Positions 24,301 through 37,110 are shown, numbered from the stretch's first letter. The stretch is DNA of 64,000 nucleotides from Artocarpus heterophyllus (GCA_025403435.1 CM046348.1:33848052-33912051), one strand, 5' to 3'. Numbers and translations are program-made. Notes: generated by a model not told the origin, from the sequence alone.

Positions 24301-25017
24301 GCTGTGGAGGATGTTGATTCAAGACTCTGGACAGAGGCCATGAACATAGAGATGAAGTCTATGGACACTAATCAGGTCTGGGAGCTTGTGGATCTTCACG
24401 AAGGGGTAAAATCCACAGGGTGTATAAGTGGATCTACAAGAGGAAAAGAGGAGTAGATGGAAACATGGATGAACCATGTGTTTTGAGTCATTATCATTTA
24501 TCTCAGCATTATCATTTATGAGGAAACATGGATCAAGACTTATGGGTTCTCACAAAACATGGATGAACCTTGTGTTTACAAACACATTAAGGATGAGAAG
24601 GTGGTTTTTCTACTGCTCTATGTGGATGACATTTTGCTAATTGGCAATGGCATCGGGGCATTGTCATCGGTCAAATTATGGTTGACCAAGCAGTTTGACA
24701 TGTAGGACTTGGGTGAGGCTAATTTTGTTCTCAGTATCCAGATCTTTCGGGATAGGAAGAACAAAATGATAGCTTTGTCACAGGCCGGCTACATAGATAA
24801 AATTCTTAGGAGGTTTGCAACGCAGGATTCCAAGAAAGGTGGGCAACCATCTAGGTCTGGAATTACTCTTTCTAAGAAAGACTCTCCAAAGTCTTATGAA
24901 GAAAGAGAATACATGAAGAAGGTTCCTTATGCTTCGGCAGTGGGTAGTCTCATGTATGCCATGCTTTGCACACGACCGGATATTAGCTATGCGGTCGGGA
25001 TTGTAAGTCGATTTTAG
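24301..25017 (+). pseudogene. Reverse transcriptase of element C, internal deletion
   Basis: Starts [28 protein letters not shown]. Near 24422 GGGTGTAAGTGG has become GGGTGTATAAGTGG, a 2-bp insertion that shifts the frame. At about 24458-24532 some 320 bp present in F (52547-52870) are replaced by ~75 bp of filler, removing the finger domain and the first catalytic Asp (MDVKTAFLNG). The second half keeps LLYVDDILLIGNG (24610-24650), then a TAG at 24703-24705 in place of AAG, and ends with TAG 25015-25017 in place of CAG. It is certainly inactive. Confidence 0.92.
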
Positions 25018-25608
25018 GCGGATCCAGGACCAAATCATTGGGTTGTGGTAAAGCATATTTTCAAGTACCTGAGAAGGACTCGAGGGTATATGCTTGTGTA
25101 TTCGGGTGAGGATTTAACTCCTCTAGGATACATTAATTTGGATTTTCAATCCTGTCTAGATTCTAGGAAATCGACTTCGGGGTTTGTGTTTACTCTGGGT
25201 GGCGGTGCCATCAATTGGAGAAGTGCGAAACAAGATTGCACTTCGGATTCAATGATGGAGGCCGAGTGTGTGGCAGCTAGTGATGCTTCGAAAGAAGCAG
25301 TGTGGCTCTGCAAGTTCCTTGGGGATCTTGAGGTAGTTCCTGGTATGGATAAAGCGGTATCACTATACTGTGATAACAATGTGGCGGTAGCTAATGCTAA
25401 GGAACCAAGATTTCACAAGAAGAGTAAGCATATTGGTCGGAAGTATCATGTGATAAAGGACTTCGTTGAGGGCGGGCATGTCATGGTGTGCAAGATCGCG
25501 TCAGAGGACAATTTAGCTGATCCTTTTACGAAGACACTTACTGGGAGAGTCTTCGAGAGGCATGTGGAAGCTATGGGGATGCGAAATTTGCTGTATTTAC
25601 TCACTTAG
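25018..25608 (+). pseudogene. RNase H domain of element C pol, frame open
   Basis: The 187-codon frame 25045-25608 is unbroken and contains LNLDFQSCLDSRKSTSGF (the usual YTDSDF has lost its first Asp to Asn), MEAECVA (usual MEAEYVA), YCDNNVAVAN and EDNLADPFTKTLTG. The product ends LLYLLT followed by TAG, eight bases before the polypurine tract. It has no start of its own and would only be made as the end of the polyprotein, which is blocked upstream. Confidence 0.9.
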
Positions 25609-25611
25609 TGC

Positions 25612-25622
25612 AAGTGGGAGAT
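25612..25622 (+). other. Polypurine tract of element C
   Basis: AAGTGGGAGAT directly before the 3' LTR TGTTAGAC; same in F and A. Confidence 0.9.
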
Positions 25623-27620
25623 TGTTAGACATGTATGCCCTAAGGAGTAAAAATGTAATATGTTTTTGGAGACATTTTTATCAATAAAGAATTTATTCAT
25701 TTATATATACCAAATCTTGTCCTCTTTACGTTCATATTTGTTGAATGTATGATAAGCAAACAGGAGTCTGAGACTGTCAGTCTAAACCTTAAGAATTGGG
25801 CATATGATAGACTGATTATGCGGAAGACACGATTCTTAAGGTGACGGTCTAAAACATATGATCCGCAATCGAGGGAATAAAGTTGGGCACTTTATTCATG
25901 TAAAGATTGTTATGTTGTCTATATCCCTTATGGGAGATGGTTTGTCTTGACCATCAGAGTTGGACTTCATGAATAGAAACATTGGCACGTTGTCATAGGT
26001 GACGATGTGTTGGATCGAGACATAAAGTGAATTGATTTGGATTAATAATTTTGTCATGGCAAATCGATTCACTTTAGACAATCATTTGTATTGTATCTTA
26101 ATCCTAAGATGAATAGTCGGTCCGTTGTCTCGACTTGTGTCTTTTGATGTGCCAAAGGGTGACACCCACATCTCAATAGTGGTATGCATGCCGGTACGTT
26201 GGAGGCAAGACTCTTGATAGCGTAGACTTGTTATTCATAGATATGGAATCTATAGCTCCTCTTTAGGAGTAATGATATCCTCTTATATGTGTTGTCCTGT
26301 AATTGGAAAACTGGAGCGCTTAACCATTTGGATACATAGGTGTAACCGAATGATATACTATCTTTAGATGGTAAGTTTTCTAATAGTGAGACAATGGAAC
26401 GTAAGATAAAAATAATCGGGAAGGTAAGACAGAACTTGTCCTTAAGCCGATTATGGATGATCATATGGGGATACGATACACTATGATATTTCAGGGAGAC
26501 TTATCTATACGAGCTTCGTAATTCTATAAAGTTCGAGAGTGCAGCTCCAAGCTTTTAGTGGAGTAGCGTTGGAGTTGATAATTGTGAAATGTATATCTGG
26601 GATATTGGGTTTCATAATTATCTTGAGCTTGAACTTTATTGGTCCATTTTGGTCCCCTTTGCTAGCTCACAAAATCCTGTAACGACACGGCGTGCTTTTC
26701 CAATAATTGGTGACTTATGTCTGATTTATCAGATTGGTTTAAAATTTGGAAGAATTAAATAATTCATGTCCATTTATCGGTTGAATTAATTTTGTAAGAA
26801 ATTAGTTCAAGATAAACTTGTTGAATTATTGCGATCAGATAATTCTTGTCTGTTTATTGGTTGTTTTAATTTTTGACAAATTAGATCAAGATAAACTTGT
26901 AGAATTATTATGAATTGATTTATTTTCTTAGAGATTATCTTGATAAAGTTTGTTTTGATCAGATAACTTCTCTATTGGGTTATTTGAATCAAAACTGAGA
27001 CTTTATCCTTTAGAATCTGGGGCGGAAATTAAAAGATTCACGGAGATTTTTTCTCGGGAGTTCGGCTTGTCGAATGATGTGTTCAGCCTGCCGATGGGGC
27101 CTCTTCGGCCTACCGATCAACGAGAGATAAGATTACGCATTTGAGACCTTGATTCTGTTTCAAGTTTTTGAGACCTAATCTAATAAAGACTGATCCCAGG
27201 ACCAATAGCTATAAAAAGAGAGTGAGTCTTATGATTTACTCAGATCAATAGAGATCAATTTGAGAGATTAAGAGTGATACTCTTCTAGTGAGCATCTGAA
27301 AACTCCCTGAGAGCTTTTGTTCACAAATCACGAATACTAGCTTTGGGTTCTCTCTATTAGTTGGAAGGAGAGTCACCGGTGGAAGAGATGTACGTGTGAG
27401 CCCACACTCACTCCGGTTGTGGATAGAGAATAGCAAAGAAGACCAGTCGGTTGAGGCTCTTCTGGAATGTTACTTCTCTACACAGGTTACGGAGGTTCTT
27501 TGGCACACAGAGGTTAGTAAGATCTATCTAATTTATACATATAACATGTCAAACTTGTGTTTTGAAAATTACTGTGATGAAATTTTTTTTAAAATTCCGC
27601 TGCGCACTTTGTTTCCAACA
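25623..27620 (+). repeat. 3' LTR of element C
   Basis: 1998 bp, TGTTAGACATG to TTTCCAACA, TATAAAAA at 27220. Its palindrome block (27060-27125) is shorter than in the 5' copy. Target duplication CAATC follows at 27621-27625. Confidence 0.95.
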
Positions 27621-27625
27621 CAATC

Positions 27626-29338
27626 GGTGTAGAAAACCAACCGAACCCGAACAACAACCTAAGGGGCTTCAGTGTAGTGGGAGGATAGGGCGTCAACCCG
27701 AGAGATATATGTTCAATGGTGAGGCCTTCTTGGTTGAACCAAATGAACAAGACATGGATCCTTACAATTACAAAGAGGCTATGGAGGATGTTGATTCGAA
27801 ACTCTAGACAGAGGTCATGAACACAGAAATGAAGTCTATGGAGACTAATTGGGTCTAGGAGCTTGTAGATCTTCCTGAAGGGATAAAACCCATAGGGTGT
27901 AAGTGGATCTATAAGAGAAAGAGAGAAGTGGATGGAAAAGTCAAAACCTATAATGCTAGGCTTGTAGCTAAGGGATACACGCAAAAAGAAGGAATCGATT
28001 GTGAGGAAACCTTTTCACTTGTAGCCATGCTTAAGTCCATCTGTATTCTCTTGTCCATTGCTATCGCATTCGACTATGAGATTTGGCAGATGGATGTCAA
28101 GACGGCCTTTCTAAATGGTCGTCTTGATGAGTTTATTTATATGGAACAAGCAGACAGGTTCAAGGCTAAGGGTCAGGAGGGTAAGTTTTGTAAGCTGCTA
28201 AAGTCAATTTGTGGACTTAAGCAGGCTTCCCACTCTTGGAACATAAGATTTGATCAAGTGATCAAGACTTATAGGTTCGCACAAAATATGAACGAACCAT
28301 GTGTGTACAAAAACATTAAGGATGGAAAGATGGTTTTTCTACTGCTTTATGTAAATGACATTCTACTAATTGGCAATGACGTTGGGGCGTTGTCATTGGT
28401 CAAATTATGGTTGACTAAGTAGTTTGACATGAAGGACTTAGTGAGGTTAATTTTGTTCTCGGTATCTAGATATTTCAAGATAGAAAGAACAGAATGATAG
28501 CTTTGTCACAAGTGGGCTACATTAATAAAATTCTTAAAAGGTTTGCAATGTAGGATTCCAAGAAAGGTGGGCAACCATCTAGGTCTGGAATTACTCTTTC
28601 TAAGAATGACTCTCCAAAGTTTAAGGAAGAAAGAGAATACATGAAGAAGTTGCCTTATGTTTTGGCAGTGGGTAGTCTCATGTGTGCCATGCTTCGTACA
28701 TGACCAGATATTTGTTACGCGGTCGAGATTGTAAGTCAATTTCAATTGGATCCAAGACCGAACCACTAGGTTGCGGTTAAGCATATTTTCAAGTACCTAA
28801 GAAGGACTCGAGGGTATATGCTTGTGTATTTAGGTGAGGATTTAACACCTCTAGGATACACTGACTCAGATTTCCAATCTCGTTTGGATTTAAGAAGATC
28901 AACTTTAGGTTTTGTGTTTACTCTAGGTAGCGATGCCATTGTTTAGAGAAGAGTCAAGCAAGATTACACTTTGGATTCAATGATGGAAGCTGAGTATGTA
29001 GCAGCCAGTGATGCGTCGAAAGAAGCAGTGTGGCTTCACAAGTTCCTTGGGGATCTTGAGGTAGTTCTTGGTATGGATAAGGCGGTATTGCTGTACTGTA
29101 ATAACAGTACGGCAGTAGCTAATGTTAAGGAACCAAGATTTCATAAGAAGAGTAATCATATTGATTGGAAGTATCATGTGTTAAAAGACTTCATAGAAGG
29201 CGGGCACGTCGCTGTGCGTACAATCATGTCAGAGGACAATTTAGCTGATCTATTCACAAAGACACTTACTGGGAGAGTCTTTGAGAGGCATGTGAAGCTA
29301 TGGGGATATGAGATTTGTCATGCTTACTCACTTAGTGC
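27626..29338 (+). pseudogene. Integrase tail, RT and RNase H of element A
   Basis: Third gene piece of element A. It starts in the integrase C-terminal region ([18 protein letters not shown], 27685-27740), then a TAG at 27805-27807 replaces Trp as in F. RT frame 27928-28422 keeps WQMDVKTAFLNG (first Asp), but the active site reads LYVNDILLIGND, so one palm Asp is Asn. A TAG near 28420 and several shifts follow. RNase H (about 28750-29330) has a 136-codon open end with MEAEYVAASD and EDNLADLFTKTLTG. A 1-bp loss at about 29292 (GTGGAAGC became GTGAAGC) shifts the last residues, so the frame runs on into the LTR. Confidence 0.88.
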
Positions 29339-29349
29339 AAGTGGGAGAT
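29339..29349 (+). other. Polypurine tract of element A
   Basis: AAGTGGGAGAT, unchanged, directly before TGTTAGAC at 29350. Confidence 0.88.
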
Positions 29350-29364
29350 TGTTAGACATGTATG
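29350..29364 (+). repeat. First 15 bp of element A 3' LTR
   Basis: TGTTAGACATGTATG, cut by element D. The last five bases GTATG recur at 41726-41730, after which the LTR resumes with CCCTAAGAAG. The join is unambiguous. Confidence 0.92.
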
Positions 29365-31366
29365 TGTTGGAAAAATAGTACGCAACAGAATTTTAAATTT
29401 TTTTATACTAGAGTATTTTTCAAAACACAAGTTTGACATGCTATATGCATAAATTAACTAGATCTTACTAACCTCATAAATGTAGAAAAGCTCTCGTAAT
29501 CCGTGAAGAGTATAACGTTCCAAAAGAGCCTCAACTAACTGCCATCTTTGGTATTCTCTATCCATGATTGGAGTGTGTCGGGGTGCACGTCATTCAAACG
29601 TTCCCTGGTGACTCTCCTTTCAACTAATTGAGAAAAAACCCAAAGCTATGGTTCGTGATTTGTGAACAATAGCTCTCCAGGGAGTTGTAGAGTTTCACTA
29701 GTAGAGTCTCACTCCATATTTCTCAACTGATCTAAATAACAATGAATCTCACTCCCTTTTCTATAGAGGTTAGGCCTAAGAGTCAGTCCTTATCACAGAA
29801 GACCTTTAGAATTCGAATCAAAATTAAATCTGGATCAATATCTGATAAAATTCATGTGAAAACATGCGATTTTTTTATCGCACGGTCGGTAGGCCGAACT
29901 GCCAGATCGGCCTACCGAACTTGCTCCATCGGCAGCTGAACTTAAAGATCGGCCTACCGAACTTCCAATAAATGATCCCTGTGAATGTTTATTTCCCACT
30001 CGAGATTCTTAGGATAGACCCTCAGTTTTAATTCAAATAATCCAATGGAGAAGTTATCTAATTAAAATAGTCATATCTAGTTAATCTCTAGGAAAATAAA
30101 TATTATCTGATTAAAATAATCATATCTAGTTCATCTCTAGGAAAATAAATATTCTTAATAATTCAACAAGTTTAGTTTGAATTAATTTATTCAAAATTAA
30201 TCCAACCAATAAATAGACATGAATTATCTGATCCTGATAATTTAACAAGTTTACCTTGAATTAATTTATTTACAAAATTAATTTAATTAATAAACAAATA
30301 TGAATTATTTGATTCTATCAAATTTTTAGCCAATATGATAACATGACACAAGTCACCAATTATTGGAAAAGCACGTCATATCGTTATAGGATTTTTTTGA
30401 GCTAGCAAAGGGGACCTGATGGACCTATATAGTTTAAGCTCCCGATAATTATGAAACCCAATATTCCAGATATACATTTTATAATTATCAACTACAACGC
30501 TACTGCACTAAAAGCTTAAAGCTGCACTCTCAAACTATATAGAATTATGAAGCCCGTATAGCTAAGTCTCCATGACATATCATAATGTATTATATCCCTA
30601 TAGGATTATCCATAATCGGCTTAAGGACAAGTTCTGTCTTACCTTCCCGATTATTTTTCTCTTACGTTTCATTATCTCACTAATGGAAAACTTACCATCC
30701 AAAGACAGTATACCATTCAGTTACACCTATGTATCCAAATGGTTGAGTGAGCTAGTTTTCCAATTATAGGATAACGCATATAAGAGGATATCAACTACTC
30801 CTAAAGACGAGCTATGGATTCTATATCTATGAATAACAGGTCTACGCTATCAAGAGTCATGCCTCCAACATATCGGCATGCATACCACTATTAAAATGTG
30901 GATGACACCCTTTGGCACATCAAAAGACATAAGTCAAGACAACGGGCCCACTATTCATCTTAGGATTAAGATAAATACATATGATTATCTATGACAATGT
31001 ACCAATATTTCTATTCATGGAGTCCACCTCTGATGGTCAAGGCAAACCATCTTTTGATGGGGATATAGATAATATAATAATCTTTGCATGAATAAAGCGC
31101 CCGGCTCTATTCCTTCGATTGCGGATTTTGTGATTTAGACCGTCACCTTAAGAATCATGTCTTCTGTATAATCTATCAATCATATGCCCAATTCTTAAAG
31201 ATTTAGACCAATAGTCTCAGACTTTTATTTGTTTAGCATACATTCAACAAATATGGACATAAAGAAGACATGATTTGGTATATAAATAATAAATAAATTC
31301 TTTATTAAAAAAAATGTCTCCAAAAACATATTACATTTTTACTTCTTAGGGCATACATGTCCAACA
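29365..31366 (-). repeat. 3' LTR of element D
   Basis: 2002 bp; plus-strand ends TGTTGGAAAAATAGTACGC and CATACATGTCCAACA. Short GGCAGGCC/GGCCTACCGA palindromes lie at 29885-29965. This is the A/D-type LTR, with GGGTGCACGTCATTC where the younger group has GGGCTCACACGT. Confidence 0.93.
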
Positions 31367-31377
31367 ATCTCCCACTT
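31367..31377 (-). other. Polypurine tract of element D
   Basis: Minus-strand AAGTGGGAGAT abutting the 3' LTR. Confidence 0.88.
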
Positions 31378-32391
31378 ACACTAAGTGAGTTAATATGACA
31401 AATCTCGCATCCCCATGGGCATCCCCATAGCTTCCACATGCCTCTCGAAGACTCTCCTAGTAAATGTCTCATGAATGGATCAACTAAATTGTCCTTTGAC
31501 GCGATTTTGCACATAATGTCATGCCTGCCTTCTATGAAGTCCTCTATTACATAATACTTTTGATCAATATGCTTACTCTTCTTGTGAAATCTTGGTTCCT
31601 TGGCATTAGCTACCGCCACACTTTATCATAGTACAGTGATACCGCCTTATCCATACCAGAAACTGTCTCAAGATCCCTAAGGAACTTGCGGAGCCACACT
31701 GCTTCTTTCGAAGCATCATTAGCCGCCACATACTCGGCCTCCATGATTGAATCCAAAGTGCAATCCTGCTTCACACTTCTCCAACTGATAGTACTGCCGT
31801 CTAGAGTAAACACAAACCTAGAGGTCAATCTCCTCGAATCTAGATAGGATTGAAAATCCGAATCGATGTATCCTAGAGGAGTCAAATCCTCACTTGAATA
31901 CACAAGCATATACCCTTGAGTCCTTCTCAGGTACATGAAAATATGCTTGACCACAAGCCAATGGTTTGTTCCTAGATCTGCCTAAAATCAACTTACAATC
32001 CTGACAGCATAATAAATGTCCGGTTGTGTGCAAAACATGGCATACATGAGGCTGCCTATAGTCAAAGCATAAGGCACTTTCTTCATATATTCTCTTTCTT
32101 TCTCAGACTTTGGAGAGTCTTTCTTAGAAAAAGTAATTCCAAACTTAAATGGTTGCCCACCTTTCTTGGAATCTTGCATTGCAAACCTCTTCAGATTCTT
32201 ATCTATATAGCCGATCTAGGACAAAGCTATCATTTTGTTTCTCCTATCCTAGAAGATATGGATACCAAGAATAAAATTAGCCTCACCCAAGTCCTTCATG
32301 TCAAACTACTTAGTCAACCATAATTTGACTGATGACATTGTCTTAACGTCATTGCCAATTAGTAGAATGTCATCTATATAGTGTTGGCAAA
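31378..32391 (-). pseudogene. RNase H and C-terminal RT of element D
   Basis: Minus-strand frames 31610-31954 (YIDSDFQSYLDSRR, SIMEAEYVAANDAS, SLYYDK) and 31305-31619 (VANAKEPRF, KDNLVDPF) are the RNase H domain, split by a 1-bp loss in the DNSVAVAN codons near 31620. A small repeat CATCCCCATGGGCATCCCCAT at 31408-31428 duplicates part of its C-terminus. RT remains only from 31988 to 32391 (MQDSKKGGQP, LYAMFCTQPD). It ends exactly at the YxDD active site, TATATAGATGAC on the minus strand, where element G is inserted. Confidence 0.85.
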
Positions 32392-34421
32392 ATAGTATGT
32401 AGCAAAATTTTAAAAATTTTATATCAGAGTATTTTCCAAAACACAAGTTTGACATGCTATATCCATAAATTAACCAGATCTTACTAACCTTTGAATGCTG
32501 AAGAACTTTCGTAATCTATGAAGAGAAGTAACGTTCCAGAAGCGCCTCACCAATTGGTCTTCTTTGCTATTCTCTATCCACGTTCGGAGTGAGTGTGGGC
32601 TCACACGTATAGCTCTTCCTCCATGTGACTCTCCTTCCAACCGATTGAGAGAACCCAAAGCTAGTGTTCGTGATTGTGAACAAGAGCTCTCTGGGAGTTA
32701 CAGATTCTCACCAGCAGAGTATTACTTTTTATCTCTCAATTGATCTAATTAACTCATGAGACTTGCTCCCTATTTATAAAGGTTGGGTCTAGGTTCAGTC
32801 TTTATCAGATAGGGTCTCAAAAATTTGAATCAGACTCAAATTTGAATCAATATCTGATGAAATCCGTGTGAAAGACACGTGATCTTTTTATCGTGCATCG
32901 GTAGGCCGATTTGCCTAATCGGCAGGTCGAACTTGCCCCATCAGCAGGACGAACTTGAGGATCGGCATGCTGAACTGTCGAAAAAGATCTCAACGAATCT
33001 TTTATTTTCCACCCGAGATTCTATAGGATAAAGTGTTAGTTTTAATTCAAATAACCTAATAGAGAAGCTATTTAATCAAAACAACTTTATCTAGATAATC
33101 TCTAGGAAAATAAATAAATTCCTAATAATTCTACAAGTTTATCTTGATTTAATTTTGTTAATTTAATTTATTCAAAATTAAATCAATCGATAAACAGACT
33201 AGAATGATCCGATCCCAATAATTCAACAAGTTTATCTTGAATTAATTTTATCACAAAATTAATTCAACCGATAAACAGACATGTATTATTTGATTCTTCA
33301 GACTTCCAACCAATCTAATAAATTTGATATAAGTCACCAATAATTGGAAAAGCATGCCGTATTGTTACATGATTTTGTGAGCTAGCAAGGGGGACCAAAT
33401 GGACCTATATAGTTCAAGCTCTCGATAATTACGAAACCCAATATCCCAGATATACATTTCATAATTATCAACTCCAACGCTACTCCAGTAAAAGCTTGGA
33501 GCTACACACTCGAACTACATAGAATTAAGAAGCTCGTATAGCTAAGTCTCCATGATATATCATAGTGTATTGTGTCCCCATAGGATTATCTATAACTGGC
33601 TTAAGGACAAGTTTTGTCTTACCTTCTTGATTAGTTTTATCTTACGTTCCATTATCTCACAATCGGAAAACTTACCATCTAAAGACAGTATACCATTCGG
33701 TTACTCCTATGTATCCAAATGGTTGAGCGCTTCAACTTTTCAATTACAGGATAACGCATATAAGAGGATATCACTACTCCCAAAGAGGAGTTATGGATTC
33801 CATATCTATGAATAACAGGTTTACGCTATCAAGAGTCATGCCTCTAACGTACCGACATGTATACCACTATTAAGATGTGGGTGCCACCCTTTGGTACATC
33901 AAAAGACACAAGTCAAGACAACGGGCCCACAATTCATGTCAAGATTAAGATAAAATACAAATGATTGTCTAAAGTGAGTCAATTTGCCGAGACAAAATTA
34001 TTAATCCAAATCAATTTATTTTATGTCCCGATCCAACACATCGTCACCAATGACAACATGCCAATGTTTCTATTCATGGAGTCCACCTCCGATGGTCAAG
34101 ACAAACCATCTCCTAATAGGGATATAGACAACATAACAATCTTTACATGAATGAAGTGCCCAACTTTATTCCCTTGATTGCGGATCTTATGATTTAGACC
34201 GTCACCTTAAAAATCGTGTCTTTCGCATAATCTATCCATCATATGTCCAATTCTTAAAGGTTTAGATGGACACTCTCAGACTTTTGTTTGCTTAACATAC
34301 ATTCAACAAATATGAATGTAAAGAGGATAAGTTTGGTATATTAGTAATAAATAAATTCTTTATTGATAAAATGTCTCAAAAAAACTTATTTTTTTACTCC
34401 TTAGGGTATACATGTCTAACA
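32392..34421 (-). repeat. 3' LTR of element G
   Basis: 2030 bp; plus-strand ends TGTTGGCAAAATAGTATGTAGC and ATACATGTCTAACA. It carries GAGTGAGTGTGGGCTCACACGT at 32587, placing it with B, C, E and F rather than with its host D. It could be taken for a solo LTR, but RNase H and polypurine tract follow directly. Confidence 0.9.
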
Positions 34422-35002
34422 ATATCCCACTTGCACTAAGTGAGTAAATATGACAAATCTCGCAATCCCATAGCTTCCACATGCCTCTCGAAGACTCTCC
34501 CAGTAAGTGTCTTTGTAAATGGATTAGCTTAATTATCCTCTGACGCGATCTTGCACACCGTGACATACCCGCCCTTAACAAAGTCCTTTATCACATGATA
34601 CTTCTGATCAATATGCTTACTCTTCTTGTGAAATCTTGGTTCCTTAGCATTAGCCACCACCACACTGTTATCATAGTACAGTGATACCGCCTTATCCATA
34701 CCAAAAACTACCTTAAGATCCCCAAGGAACTTACAGAGCCACACTACTTCTTTCGAAGCATCATTAGCTGCCACATACTTGGCCTCTATCGTTGAATCCA
34801 AAGTGCAATCTTGCTACATACTTCTCCAACTGATGGCACTGCCACTTAGAGTAAACACAAAACCCAAGGTTGATTTCCTAGAATCCAAACAGGATTGAAA
34901 ATCCAAGTTAGTATATCCTAGAGGAGTCAAGTCCTCATCCGAATACACAAGCATATACCCTCTAGTCCTTCTTAGGTACTTGAAAATATGCTTTACCGCA
35001 AC
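34422..35002 (-). pseudogene. RNase H domain of element G
   Basis: The polypurine tract (34422-34432, one change to AAGTGGGATAT) precedes a minus-strand RNase H. Frame 34529-34801 has IEAKYVAANDAS where functional copies have MEAEYVA, so the likely catalytic Glu is Lys. YYDNSVVVANAKEPRF and SEDN are kept. Upstream (34802-35000) the stretch matching YTDSDFQSCLDS and WRSAKQD is readable but interrupted near 34815. Confidence 0.83.
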
Positions 35003-36300
35003 CTAGTAGTTTGGTCCTAGATCTGCCTGAAATCGACTTACAATCCCGACCATATAAAAAATATCTGGTCTTGTCGAAAGCGTGGCAAATATGGGACTGC
35101 CCACTACTGAACCATAAGGTACCTCCTTCATGTATTCTCTTTCTTCATCAGACTTTGGAGAGTCTTTCTTAGAAAGAGTGATTCTAGACCTAGATGGTTG
35201 CCCACCTTTCTTGGAATCCTGCATTGCAAACCTCTTGAGAATTTTATCTATGTAGCTGGCCTGAGATAAAGCTATCATTTTATTCTACCTATCCCGAAAG
35301 ATCTGGATATCGAGAACAAAATTAACCTCACCCAAGTCCTTCATGTCAAACTATTTGGTCAACCATACTTTGATCGATCACAACGCCCTAATGTCATTGC
35401 CAATTAGCAGAATGTCATCTACATAGAGCAGTAGAAAAAACCACCTTCTCATCCTTAATATGTTTGTAAATACATGGCTCATCCACATTTTGTGAGAACC
35501 CATAAGTCTTGATCACCTGATCAAATCTTATGTTTTAATAACGAGAAACCTGCTTAAGTCCATAAATTGACTTTAGCAGCTTACAAACCTTATGCTCGTG
35601 ACCCTTGACCTTGAACCCGTCTGGTTATGTCAAATAAATGGGCTCATCAAGATAGCAATTCAAAAAATCCGTCATGACATCCATCTTTCAAATCTTGTAG
35701 TCGAGAGCGGTAGCTATGGACAAGAGAATCCGGATAGACTTGAGCATCACTATAGGTGAAAAGGTTTCCTCATAATCAATTTCTTACTTTTGTGTATAAC
35801 CCTTAGCTACCAGTCTAGCGTTAAAGGTTTCGACCTTTCCATCCACTCCACTTTTCCTCTTGTAGATCCACTTACACCCCATGGGTTTTACCCCTTTAGG
35901 AAGATCCACAAGCTTCCAGACCTCATTAGTCTTTGTAGGCTTCATCTCTGTATTCATGGCCTCTGTCCAGAGTTTTGAATCAACATCCTCTATAGCCTCT
36001 GCGTAAGTATAAGAATCCCTGTTATGTTCATCCGGTTCAGCCAAGAAGACCTCCCCATTGAACATATACCTCTCAAGTTGATGCCCGATCCTCCCACTAT
36101 GCTGAAGTCCCTTAAGTTGTTGTTCAAGTTCATTTGGTTTTTCTACACTGATCGGAATGGTTTCATTCGGAACCTCCGGAGTGATTGGATCACTCCTTAA
36201 CTCCTCAAGCACCAATTTGCTTTGAGGTTTAAAGTTGTCCATGTAACTCTCCTCAAGGAAAGTTTCATTAGTTGAAACCATGACTTTATTTTCGTTTGGG
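35003..36300 (-). pseudogene. RT and integrase C-terminus, element G (or G/D)
   Basis: RT fragments: 35003-35278 (ALSQASYIDKILKRFAMQD), the palm site LLLYVDDI at about 35410-35435 (all residues kept), and GLKQVSRY-like text near 35560. N-terminal RT lies within frame 35784-36404 (CKWIYKRKSGVDGKVETFNARLVAKGYTQK), which also holds the integrase tail ([27 protein letters not shown]). The first Asp region near 35670 (ATGACATCCATC on plus) is preserved but lies between stops. The 206-codon frame is the longest intact piece of this copy. Confidence 0.82.
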
Positions 36301-37110
36301 TTATAGAAATAAGCCCCTTTAGTCCCTTTTGGATATCCTACAAACACACAAACTTCTGAACGTGCTTCCAACTTATTCGCATCCTTAAACAAGACATGAG
36401 CCAAACATCTCCATATGCGAATATGGTCTTCGGATGTCTTCCTGCCCGTTCACAACTTGTGAGGAGTTTTAGGGACCGATTTTGAAGGCACATTTTTCAA
36501 AAGATAACATGCAGTTAGTAGTGCATATCACCAAAAGGATAAAGGCAATGATGAATAACTGATCATGGACCTTACGATGTCCAATAAAGTCCTATTCCTC
36601 CTCTCTACTACACCATTCTACTGCGGAGTGCCTGGCGTAATCAAATGGGATAAATTCTCATTCTCTAATAATTGTCCTAAGAACTAATCAGAAAGGTATT
36701 CTCCACCTCGATTGGATCGAAGTGCCTTTATGGGTCTACCCAATTACTTTTCCACTTCATCCTGAATCTTCCTGAACTTGTCAAATGTTTTGCTTTTGTG
36801 GTGCATCAGGTACACATACCCATACCTTGAGTAATCATCAATAAAAGTGACAAAGTACTCATACCCTCCTCGTGCTCGGATGTTCATTGGTCTGTAAACA
36901 TCACTATGTACAAGTTCTAGAACCCCTTCGGCCCTATTACCCTTAGACCCGTATGGTCTTTTGGTCATTTTACCCTCCAATCCAGATTTACATTGAGGTA
37001 TAGATTCCACCTTTAACTAACTTAAAGGACCATCCCTTACCAACCTTTGAATCCTATTTAGGTTAATATAACCAAGGCACAAATACCAAAGTTAAGTCTT
37101 ATTAGAGTGA
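36301..37110 (-). pseudogene. Integrase of element G/D interior
   Basis: Fragments of the catalytic core and zinc domain. At 36744-37010 the frame reads [16 protein letters not shown], where the second Cys of HHCC has become Gly, then HSDVYRPMNI with the first catalytic Asp kept, and [21 protein letters not shown]. The DRGGE and AERRNRT parts (36590-36730) are present but in other frames with stops (for example CTACTACACC near 36605 disrupts the NGVAERR codons). Clearly dead. Confidence 0.8.

Larger units (their letters stand above)
18181..27620 (+). mobile_element. Element C: full-length copia element inserted in A
   Basis: This 9440-bp plus-strand copy has 5' LTR (2019 bp), tRNA site, leader, gag, protease, integrase, RT, RNase H, polypurine tract and 3' LTR (1998 bp). 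It is flanked by CAATC at 18176-18180 and 27621-27625. Removing it rejoins A's integrase tail (TTTCAATC to GGTGTAGAAAACC). About 11 LTR differences were counted over 235 bp (18860-19095 against 26295-26530). Coding defects are a stop in gag (22222), a stop in the integrase zinc domain (23308), a 2-bp insertion near 24422, a deletion with filler in RT (24460-24532), a stop in RT (24703) and a stop in the linker (25015). Confidence 0.96.
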
